64,000 nucleotides of DNA from an uncultured Saprospiraceae bacterium. Lineage in GTDB: Bacteria; Bacteroidota; Bacteroidia; Chitinophagales; Saprospiraceae. The notes beneath the pieces were generated by a model that saw nothing but the letters and a program-made list of their open reading frames with translations, made no database searches and had not been told where the DNA came from. Below are positions 7,707-14,609 of this stretch, piece by piece (the first letter of the stretch is position 1; every line of letters begins with the position of its first letter). A program made the position numbers and the translations under genes. The stretch lies in assembly GCA_937926205.1 (NCBI GenBank), contig CALEYL010000011.1, positions 1-64,000 of the forward strand. Direction: 5' to 3'.

Positions 7707-8816
7707 ATGAATAAGCTGAATATCTTTCTGATAACGATGGTCTTGCTTGGATGCGCGTTGCTTTCCACGGCACAAACCATTTACCCCGGCGATGCCGACG
7801 ACAATGGCGAGGTAAATCAATACGACCTTTTGTACATCGGTTATGCTTTCGGCACGGTTGGTCCAATGCGCCTGATAAATGATACAGAGTTTTTTCCACA
7901 ATTCATCCCGCTTCTGTGGACAAATACTTTTCCGGATGGCATCAATTACGCTTACTCCGATGCCAATGGGAATGGCGTGGTCGATTTCTCAGATATCCTG
8001 TCGGTTGGCGCCAACTATGGACAAACGCATGATGTAATACGGCCTCTGGAGTTTGAAGAGGGGTTTCAGGGCCTGGATCCTCCGCTTCTGTTTGATACAC
8101 TAGCGCTTACCGAACCCATTACGGCAGGTTCGATAATCCAAATTCCTCTGCTTTTGGGAAGCGCAGACATACCAGCGACAGATGTCAATGGCCTTGCCTT
8201 TTCCATTCGCAGCAATCATCCTGAACTTATCGGAGACATTTCGCTTGACTTATCCGATTGCTGGATAAATGCCGACAGCAATGCCTTTTATTTTGCCAAT
8301 TTTTCCGAGAATCCTTTGCAAATCCAATCCGATGTGGCTCTGAGCCGTTTTGGCCCCGATGCGGTCAGTGGTTTTGGCCCAATTGGTGTATTGACCATCG
8401 TAATAGAAGGCGATCTGGTAGGGTTTATTCCTGCAGGTGACAGCCTTGAGTTTACCCTGACCATAGACAGTGTGCAGATGGTGAGCAGCGCATTTGAATC
8501 GATTCCTGTTTACACTACACCCGCCGAATTGATGGTGTATCACCCCAACGCACTGCCCAGTCCGGTACTTCCGCCTTTGAGTGCTTCTGTGGACATTTTC
8601 CCCAATCCTGTAGAAGATGAAATAACCATTGTTTGCACAGAGAAAATCGAAAACCTCACTTTGTGGAACCAACTGGGGCAGATCGTTTCCGTCACACAGA
8701 ACACCCATTCTGAACGGCATATTCGCCTAGATGTTGAAGCGCTTCCGTCAGGTACTTATTGGCTTAGGATACAAACGCCGAGAGGCATTGCCATGAAACC
8801 GGTGATAAAAGATTAA
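7707..8816 (+). CDS. Secreted dockerin-like protein with T9SS sorting domain
   Basis: From ATG 7707 the protein has 369 residues. It starts with a Sec signal peptide (NKLNIFLITMVLLGCALLSTAQ). Two dockerin/EF-hand-like calcium loops follow (GDADDNGEVNQYDLLYIG and SDANGNGVVDFSDILSVG) and then a cohesin-like beta domain of about 150 residues (ITAGSIIQIPLLLGSADIPA). The last 75 residues form a type A T9SS sorting domain (VDIFPNPVEDE to GTYWLRIQT), so it should cross the outer membrane and be anchored or released. A dockerin-like and a cohesin-like part in one chain suggest a structural or adhesive role. The next T9SS cargo gene starts 54 bp downstream on the same strand. Confidence 0.82.
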   Translation: MNKLNIFLITMVLLGCALLSTAQTIYPGDADDNGEVNQYDLLYIGYAFGTVGPMRLINDTEFFPQFIPLLWTNTFPDGINYAYSDANGNGVVDFSDILSVGANYGQTHDVIRPLEFEEGFQGLDPPLLFDTLALTEPITAGSIIQIPLLLGSADIPATDVNGLAFSIRSNHPELIGDISLDLSDCWINADSNAFYFANFSENPLQIQSDVALSRFGPDAVSGFGPIGVLTIVIEGDLVGFIPAGDSLEFTLTIDSVQMVSSAFESIPVYTTPAELMVYHPNALPSPVLPPLSASVDIFPNPVEDEITIVCTEKIENLTLWNQLGQIVSVTQNTHSERHIRLDVEALPSGTYWLRIQTPRGIAMKPVIKD

Positions 8817-8870
8817 GCGCGATGCTAAATTCTAAAATCCATTCTACAATCAAATAAACACACAATAACA

Positions 8871-11408
8871 ATGAACACAAAAAAACGACTTCTCTGGATG
8901 TTTTTTGCACTGCTGATTGTTGCAGGGCTTCAGGCACAGGGCACGCCTGTGCAAATTACAGGCTCTGTGCTGTTTAGTCAGGAATCCCTGCCTGCTCCCG
9001 GATACCCGGTTTGGGTAACGAATGCAGAAGGTATCGAGTTTGGCGGTGCGACGGATGACAATGGCGATTTTGCCATTCAGGCCGTACCGTCGCCGAATAC
9101 GATCGTATTAACGGTTGACGTACTGGACTTTTGCACAGGCGAATTGATTGTCGAAACGGTCACGCTTGTACCAGGTGCAGCGGTCTATGCTGTTGAGCCT
9201 TTCCATGTGTGTCAGGATATCCTGCCACCGCCACCGCCGGAAGGTTGCGATGCCTTTTTTTATGCAGAATCGAATCCTGCAAACAACTTGTCCTTTACCT
9301 TTCATGATCTGTCGTATAGCGAAAGCGACATCACGTCCTGGCACTGGGATTTTGGCGACGGAAGCACGAGTGAGGAGCAAAACCCGGTTCATGAATACGA
9401 TACCCTGGGTGGTTACCTCGTTACGCTGACCATTACTGCCGACAGTTGCGCCTCGACTTTCGTGATGTGGATCAATATCGGTTCTGATGACTGCCTTTGT
9501 CCGGATGTTTATGATCCGGTTTGTGTTGCGGTAACCGATGATATTTGGCAGGATACCATCATCCTTACGTTTAATAATTCCTGCGAAGCGGAATGTCAGG
9601 GTTTTTCTCCGGAACAGTTTGTTGATTGTGCTAATGAGTGCGACTGCCCTGAATTTTATGACCCGGTTTGTGTAATTGATCCAAACGGCATCATCAGGCA
9701 ATTTGATAATTTTTGCTTTGCATTATGCGAAGGCTACACTGAGGATCAGTTTGTTGATTGCGACAGCACAGGCTGTATTTGCCCGACCGTTTTTGATCCG
9801 GTCTGCGTACAGGTATCGCCTACGGGGCCAACGCTCATATTTGATAATGCTTGCTTAGCAGAGTGTGCCGGTTATACCCCGGATCAGTTTGTCGATTGCG
9901 GCGACTGTGTATGTCCTGATATTTACGATCCGGTTTGTGTGTATGTAAGCATTGACAGCATTGGCCTGGATTCTGTATTGATCACTTTCTCCAACGCCTG
10001 CGAAGCAGAATGTGCCGGCTATACACCCGATCAGTTTGTGGACTGTGGCAATGATTGCAACTGCTTCCTGATCTATGACCCGGTTTGTGTACAGGCAACG
10101 CCTGCAGGTCCGGTACTGACCTTTACCAATGCCTGCTTCGCCGAATGCGCCGGATTTACTCCTGATCAGTTTGTGCCATGCGACAGCACGGAATGTATTT
10201 GTCCGGCCATTTATGACCCTGTTTGCGTCATAGCTGCAGATGGTAGTGAGTTGCATTTCATCAACGCATGTTATGCCGAATGCGCCGGCTTTACCCCGGA
10301 TCAGTTCGTAGATTGCAATGGCAACGGCGAAGGTTGTTATGCCAATTTCTTTGTCGATTTCCCCAATCCGATTGCCCTGAGTGTTCAGTTCACGGATGCC
10401 AGCTATTCCGGTAATGGCGACATCGTATCGTGGTCCTGGACTTTTGGCGACGGTGCTACAAGTACAGAACAAAATCCGGCCCACACCTATGCTGCGGATG
10501 GTATTTATGAAGTCACGTTGACCATTGTAACTGCCGATAGCTGTACCAGTACAACTACCGAACATATCTGTATAGGAAACGGCGGCGGCTGGGAAGGTCC
10601 GGATTGCCAGGCCATGTTCTACTTTACTCAGGACAGCAGCGACCTCGCTACCTTCTATTTCCAGGACTATTCTTTGGGGAATCCGACTTCCTGGCTGTGG
10701 AATTTCGGCGACGGCAATACCAGCGACGAGCAAAATCCGACCCATACCTATGCGACAGCAGGTGTTTATATTGTCACGTTGACCATTAGCAGCGCCAATT
10801 GTGAAAACACCGTGTATATGCTCGTGGTAACTGACGACAATATCCTGTATGAGAATACCTGTACGGCGCTCTATCTGCCCTTTATTTTCCAGGATTCGCT
10901 GACGGTATTTTTACTGAATCTTTCTTCTCCCGATGCGGTAGCATTCGAATGGGATTACGGAGACGGCTCCACGAGTACTGAGCCTTTTGGTTTCCATCAG
11001 TACGCTGAAAGCGGCGTTTATACGATCACATTGACGATCACCACAGCAGATGGTTGTACCAGCTCATTCAGCAGTACCATCAACTTTGAAGATGGCAGCT
11101 TCCGCGGCACACCGCAGTACAGCATCGTCAACAAAACGTCAGAAGCGGCTTTGATTGAAAGCTTCACGGCATCGCCAAATCCGGCTTCTACGCAAGTGAC
11201 TTTAGTGTTGGAACTGGCCCGCAGCACGGGTGAGCTGAACATCGAGATTCTGAGCGCTGATGGAAAAATCATGACCACACGCCGCGAAGGCCAGGCCTCC
11301 GGAAAACACCTGAGCACATTTGATGTTGCTGACTGGGCATCGGGCTTGTACATCGCCCGCATCCAGTCGGGTAACGAGGTCAAGACTTTGCGTTTTGTGA
11401 AGCAATAA
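8871..11408 (+). CDS. Secreted protein with six Kazal-like and four PKD domains, T9SS-sorted
   Basis: This 845-residue protein has, in order, a signal peptide (1-22), a CNA/carboxypeptidase-regulatory-like beta domain (about 27-110), a PKD domain (125-205), and six tandem Cys-rich units of about 45 residues (206-483). Three more PKD domains follow (488-566, 577-653, 663-740), each with a (D/T)FGDG or DYGDG signature, then a T9SS type A sorting domain (764-845). Each Cys-rich unit reads C-x-C-(P)-x3-(Y/F)DPVC, a variable loop, N-x-C-x-A-x-C-x-G and a final Cys, the framework of Kazal serine-protease inhibitors. PKD domains usually act as extracellular spacers or adhesion modules. It may inhibit proteases at the cell surface. 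The variable loops, which set specificity in Kazal domains, differ between units. Confidence 0.85.
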   Translation: MNTKKRLLWMFFALLIVAGLQAQGTPVQITGSVLFSQESLPAPGYPVWVTNAEGIEFGGATDDNGDFAIQAVPSPNTIVLTVDVLDFCTGELIVETVTLVPGAAVYAVEPFHVCQDILPPPPPEGCDAFFYAESNPANNLSFTFHDLSYSESDITSWHWDFGDGSTSEEQNPVHEYDTLGGYLVTLTITADSCASTFVMWINIGSDDCLCPDVYDPVCVAVTDDIWQDTIILTFNNSCEAECQGFSPEQFVDCANECDCPEFYDPVCVIDPNGIIRQFDNFCFALCEGYTEDQFVDCDSTGCICPTVFDPVCVQVSPTGPTLIFDNACLAECAGYTPDQFVDCGDCVCPDIYDPVCVYVSIDSIGLDSVLITFSNACEAECAGYTPDQFVDCGNDCNCFLIYDPVCVQATPAGPVLTFTNACFAECAGFTPDQFVPCDSTECICPAIYDPVCVIAADGSELHFINACYAECAGFTPDQFVDCNGNGEGCYANFFVDFPNPIALSVQFTDASYSGNGDIVSWSWTFGDGATSTEQNPAHTYAADGIYEVTLTIVTADSCTSTTTEHICIGNGGGWEGPDCQAMFYFTQDSSDLATFYFQDYSLGNPTSWLWNFGDGNTSDEQNPTHTYATAGVYIVTLTISSANCENTVYMLVVTDDNILYENTCTALYLPFIFQDSLTVFLLNLSSPDAVAFEWDYGDGSTSTEPFGFHQYAESGVYTITLTITTADGCTSSFSSTINFEDGSFRGTPQYSIVNKTSEAALIESFTASPNPASTQVTLVLELARSTGELNIEILSADGKIMTTRREGQASGKHLSTFDVADWASGLYIARIQSGNEVKTLRFVKQ

Positions 11409-11472
11409 GATTTTCATTCGCCAGTAACCCCAATCCCAACAAATAAGCAGCAAGTTAAAACTTGATTTCCTG

Positions 11473-11607
11473 ACGGGGTTGTGTAAAGAGTGTTGAATTG
11501 GTTAAATTGGTTGAAATCGTACATTCGTATAATGATCGTTATACTGTGTTTAACGAATTTAACAAATTCAACTATTTCAACAAATTCGACTCTTTACACA
11601 ACCCCGT
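11473..11607. repeat. Inverted repeat with exact 19-bp ends between convergent genes
   Basis: The arms ACGGGGTTGTGTAAAGAGT (11473-11491) and its exact reverse complement (11589-11607) flank imperfectly complementary sequence, giving a long interrupted hairpin. It may terminate transcription from both sides. A related single arm (TGTTGAATTAGTTAAATTGA) recurs near 56373, so it is also a dispersed element. Confidence 0.75.
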
Positions 11608-11614
11608 TTTTCTT

Positions 11615-12313
11615 TCACACCCTGATCTCGTAAACGTCCACTGTCACAATGCCTTTTCCCTGCCGCACCAACTCTTCTTTCCTTTCGCACAAAAAACCTT
11701 CCTGGGCCAGCAGTTTGAAAAAGGCTTGAGCTGTTGACCTTCTTGGTTCACTAAGCAGTACGCGGCCACCCGGCTTGAGCAATTGGCGCATGGCGCCGAC
11801 GAGTGCCTCATGAGAGCGCATTTCGTAGGAAACATCAGAAGCCAGTAATACCTCAAATTGGAGGTTTGCAGGTGGATAACGCCAGTCTAACTGGAGCATC
11901 TCCGGTTCTTCATGGCGGTTCAGAAGCCACAAATACCGGGCTACCTGTAATGGTTCCGGGAGGTAATCCGATAAAGTAACCTGTGCCCCGTTGCTTGCTG
12001 CAACCAGTCCGCACAAACCCAGTCCGCAACCAACTTCCAGGACAGTTTTACCCGATACCAGCACCTTATTTCTAAAGATGTATTGCGACAACGCCAGCGC
12101 CGAAGGCCACAAATCAGCCCAGTAAGGCATGCGCTCATCTGCCAGATCCGGATCGTCGGCATCCTTTGCCAGCAAATCATCAAAAAGCCGGTCTGTGTTC
12201 AGAATGCGCAACCACTGAAAATCCTTTTCTGCAATGCGTAGTTCATATTCTTCTATGTCGTAACGTTGTTGCAGATTTTGTTGCAGCGCCTTCAGGTTTG
12301 TGTCTTTCATCAT
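11615..12313 (-). CDS. Class I SAM methyltransferase (protein-lysine MTase-like)
   Basis: The protein has 232 residues. The SAM-binding motif I is VLEVGCGLGLCGLVAASNGA, followed by motif II (VTLSDY) and a post-I acidic residue. A preceding segment reads DERMPYWADLWPSALALSQYI. The W-x-(D/S)-LWPS-(A/G) context before motif I is typical of the METTL21/Nnmt-like group, whose members methylate lysines in proteins. DVSYE fills the motif IV position. The substrate is not visible. Start ATG 12313 or 12310. There is no operon partner: it is convergent with the Kazal-like gene and followed upstream by repeats. Confidence 0.78.
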   Translation of the reverse strand: MMKDTNLKALQQNLQQRYDIEEYELRIAEKDFQWLRILNTDRLFDDLLAKDADDPDLADERMPYWADLWPSALALSQYIFRNKVLVSGKTVLEVGCGLGLCGLVAASNGAQVTLSDYLPEPLQVARYLWLLNRHEEPEMLQLDWRYPPANLQFEVLLASDVSYEMRSHEALVGAMRQLLKPGGRVLLSEPRRSTAQAFFKLLAQEGFLCERKEELVRQGKGIVTVDVYEIRV

Positions 12314-12404
12314 GCGGGCAAAGATCGGTTAATTTTGGAAAGGCGGATGGAAAAGCGCGCGGGGTGATCAGGGGGGGTTAAGCCTGCTTCAGGATATGGT
12401 AATT

Positions 12405-12657
12405 GAACCGCAGAACTGCAGCATTTCGAATTTCCAATGTTGAAGTGAAGCAATACTGCCAATTTCGACATTCGGTGTTCCTTATTCAGTATTCGTAATT
12501 CTAAAAAAAGGAACCGCAGAACTGCAGCATTTCGAATTTCCAATGTCGAAGGGTAGCAATACTGCCAACTTCATCATTCGGCGTTCCTTGTTCTATATTC
12601 GTAATTCCTAAAAAAGGGAACAACAGCATATGGAGTTTCCAATGTTGAAGGGTAGCA
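12405..12657. repeat. Tandem ~106-bp dispersed repeat, 2.4 copies
   Basis: Units begin at 12405, 12511 and 12618 (GAACCGCAGAACTGCAGCAT in the first two; the third is partial and diverged). Each carries TTTCCAATGT(T/C)GAAG, GCAATACTGCCAA and CATTCGG(T/C)GTTCCTT. An inverted copy lies at 1502-1628. No coding potential and no terminal inverted repeats were seen. Confidence 0.85.
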
Positions 12658-12707
12658 ATCATTCAAAATCTTCAAATCACCAAATTATCAAATCTTCAAA
12701 ATATCCC

Positions 12708-12715
12708 TACCTTTG
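12708..12715 (+). promoter_or_regulatory. Candidate -7 element of the asnS promoter (TACCTTTG)
   Basis: TACCTTTG fits the Bacteroidota -7 consensus TAnnTTTG exactly. No good TTTG is found 19-21 bp upstream. A start near 12721 would place the whole heptamer array in the asnS 5' leader. Confidence 0.45.
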
Positions 12716-12743
12716 CCGCCTTTAAGATCTCAAGGCTCTTTTG

Positions 12744-12778
12744 TCTGATATCTAAAATCTAAAATCTAACGTCTAAAC
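12744..12778 (+). repeat. Heptamer array (TCTAAAA type) in the asnS leader
   Basis: TCT recurs at 12744, 12751, 12758, 12765 and 12772, exactly every 7 nt (TCTGATA, TCTAAAA twice, TCTAACG, TCTAAAC). It ends 6 nt before the start codon at 12785. The 12-mer TCTAACGTCTAA also occurs just before the nqrD start codon. Confidence 0.85.
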
Positions 12779-12784
12779 AGCATC

Positions 12785-14215
12785 ATGAAACGCTCAGAAA
12801 TAGCCGGCATACTGGCACAACCGAAACTGAATGAAGTCGTCATGGTCATGGGCTGGGTTCGCGCCTTTCGCTCTAACCGCTTCATTGCCCTTAACGACGG
12901 TACTGGCATGAAAGATTTGCAGATCGTTGTGGATTTTGAAAAATTTCCGGAAGATCTGCTGAGTCGGATCAAATATCATGCCTGCCTTAAAGTCAGCGGC
13001 ATGTTGGTGGAAAGTCAGGGCGCTGGTCAGACGGTAGAAATAACGGCGCAAAGTATTGAAATACTGGGAGAAAGCAATCCCGACGAATACCCATTACAGC
13101 CGAAGCGCCAGACGATGGAGTTTTTGCGCGAGAACGCTCATTTCCGCATGCGGACCAACACCTTCAGCGCTGTTTTTCGCATTCGCCATGCCATTGCTTA
13201 CGCGGTTCACAAATATTTCAGCGACAAGGGCTACTACTGGATGCACACGCCGATCATTACCGGCAGTGATGCGGAAGGCGCCGGGGAAATGTTCCGCGTT
13301 TCTACACTCGATCCTGAAAACCTTCCAAGAACAGAAGACGGCGGCATCAACTGGAAAGAAGATTTTTTTGAAAAAGCAACCAATCTAACCGTTTCCGGCC
13401 AGCTGCAAGCCGAAATTGGCGCATTGGCGCTTGGGAAAGTATACACATTTGGACCCACATTCCGGGCTGAAAACTCCAACACTTCACGCCACCTGGCTGA
13501 GTTTTGGATGATCGAACCCGAAGTCGCGTTTAATGACATCTTCGACAACATGGACCTTGCCGAAGATTTCGTGAAGTACCTCATCAATTATGTGCTGACC
13601 AACCTTCCGGATGACCTGGAATTTCTGGACAAACGGATTCAGGAAGAAGAAAAAAATCTGCCGGCTGACAAACGCCGTCCTATGGGCCTGATCCAGATGC
13701 TGCGTTTTGTAGTCGATAACGATTTTGCCCGCATTACCTATACCGAAGCCATGGAGTTGTTGCGCAATTCCAAAGATTTCAAAAAAGGCCGTTTCCAATT
13801 CGAACCGGTTTGGGGCAGCGACCTTCAGGCAGAACACGAGCGCTATCTTGTGGAAAAGGAATTCCAAAAGCCTGTTATTGTGCGCGATTACCCGAAAGAC
13901 ATCAAGGCTTTTTACATGCGCGGTAACGAAGATGGCAAAACGGTAGCGGCTATGGACGTGCTGTTTCCATACATCGGCGAGGTCATCGGAGGTTCACAGC
14001 GCGAAGAGCGTCATGATGTACTCCTCAACCGGATGCGGGAGATGAACATCCACGAATCGGAGCTTTGGTGGTATCTGGATTTGCGCAAATTTGGCGGAGC
14101 GCCGCACGCCGGTTTCGGTTTGGGATTCGAGCGCATGGTGCTTTTCATAACGGGAATGGGCAATATCCGGGATGTTATTCCTTTTCCACGGACGCCGGGA
14201 AGCGCAGAGTTTTAG
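12785..14215 (+). CDS. asnS: Asparagine--tRNA ligase
   Basis: At 476 residues this is the family length. An N-terminal OB-fold anticodon-binding domain (VMVMGWVRAFRSNRFIALNDGT) precedes the class II catalytic core. Motif 2 is FGPTFRAENSNTSRHLAEFWMIEPE, and the C-terminal motif 3 (GFGLGFERMVLFITGMGNIRD) ends in IPFPRTPGSAEF. The AsnRS-type wording (SNTSRHLAEFWMIEPE) separates it from aspartyl enzymes. It charges tRNA-Asn directly, so the GatB encoded next is probably needed for Gln-tRNA formation rather than Asn-tRNA. The stop codon abuts a 120-bp dispersed element, and the leader carries a heptamer array. Confidence 0.96.
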   Translation: MKRSEIAGILAQPKLNEVVMVMGWVRAFRSNRFIALNDGTGMKDLQIVVDFEKFPEDLLSRIKYHACLKVSGMLVESQGAGQTVEITAQSIEILGESNPDEYPLQPKRQTMEFLRENAHFRMRTNTFSAVFRIRHAIAYAVHKYFSDKGYYWMHTPIITGSDAEGAGEMFRVSTLDPENLPRTEDGGINWKEDFFEKATNLTVSGQLQAEIGALALGKVYTFGPTFRAENSNTSRHLAEFWMIEPEVAFNDIFDNMDLAEDFVKYLINYVLTNLPDDLEFLDKRIQEEEKNLPADKRRPMGLIQMLRFVVDNDFARITYTEAMELLRNSKDFKKGRFQFEPVWGSDLQAEHERYLVEKEFQKPVIVRDYPKDIKAFYMRGNEDGKTVAAMDVLFPYIGEVIGGSQREERHDVLLNRMREMNIHESELWWYLDLRKFGGAPHAGFGLGFERMVLFITGMGNIRDVIPFPRTPGSAEF

Positions 14216-14337
14216 TGTCTGTCTTTAGGATTCGATAGCTGCGTTATGCTCGGCCCCAAAATCGGTCATTTATACCAATAAACTCCCGCTTTTGGGGCCT
14301 TCGCAAGCCTTGCCCTCGAACCCTAAAGATCAGACAC
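14215..14337 (+). repeat. ~120-bp dispersed element with terminal inverted repeats, copy 1
   Basis: The ends are complementary: GTGTCTG, TCTTTAGG and TTCGA at the left pair with TCGAA, CCTAAAGA and CAGACAC at the right. Inside are the conserved block CGATAGCTGCGTTATGCTCG and a core hairpin (GGCCCCAAAA / TTTTGGGGCC). It begins on the last base of the asnS stop codon and may double as its terminator. Confidence 0.8.
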
Positions 14338-14363
14338 CCGACTAAATGGGCAAGCAATAATTA

Positions 14364-14479
14364 GTGCCTGTCTTTTAAGTCCGATAGCTGCGTTACGCTC
14401 AGCCAAAAAACAGTTATTCGTTTCGACTCCGCTCAACGGCCGTTGAGCGCCTTGCTCTCGAACCCAAAAGTGCAGACAC
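14364..14479 (+). repeat. ~120-bp dispersed element, copy 2 with a different core
   Basis: The flanks match copy 1 (CCGATAGCTGCGTTACGCTC; CTTGCTCTCGAACCCAAAAG then CAGACAC). The core, however, is unrelated and carries its own 16-bp palindrome, CTCAACGGCCGTTGAG. Both copies are followed by GACTAAATGG. Confidence 0.8.
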
Positions 14480-14504
14480 AGACTAAATGGACAAACCCTA
14501 ATTA

Positions 14505-14603
14505 CTGCCACACTGCTTAATTGCCAACTGAAAGACTGCACGCTCCATACTGCCCACTGCAAACTGCCAACTGGAAAACTGCCCACTAAAAAACTGCAAA
14601 CTC
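14505..14603 (+). repeat. Heptamer array (CTGCNNA type) before gatB
   Basis: CT(G/A/C) recurs at 14550, 14557, 14564, 14571, 14579, 14586, 14594 and 14601, a 7-nt period with two 8-nt steps. Looser copies occur from 14505. The array ends 6 nt before the gatB ATG at 14610. Confidence 0.75.
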
Positions 14604-14609
14604 AACAAA

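Larger units (their letters stand above)
12314..12784. other. Gene-free region of repeats and asnS leader
   Basis: No gene is supported here. The stretch holds 2.4 tandem copies of a ~106-bp unit (12405-12657), a reverse octamer array with CAAA at 12664, 12673, 12681, 12689 and 12697, a candidate -7 promoter (12708-12715) and a TCTAAAA heptamer array (12744-12778) directly before asnS. Confidence 0.8.
14216..14609. other. Gene-free asnS-gatB spacer made of repeats
   Basis: The 394-bp spacer consists of two tandem copies of a ~120-bp dispersed element (14215-14337 and 14364-14479) followed by a CTGC heptamer array (14505-14603) that runs up to the gatB start. I see no additional gene. Confidence 0.85.

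Noticed and set aside
9108..10745. Long antisense open frames across the Kazal/PKD gene
   Set aside because: They are produced by the repetitive codon pattern of the true gene and encode no recognisable protein.
14215..14479. The two ~120-bp elements as integron attC sites
   Set aside because: They have stem-forming ends, but no RYYYAAC/GTTRRRY core sites, no cassette genes between them and no integrase in the window.
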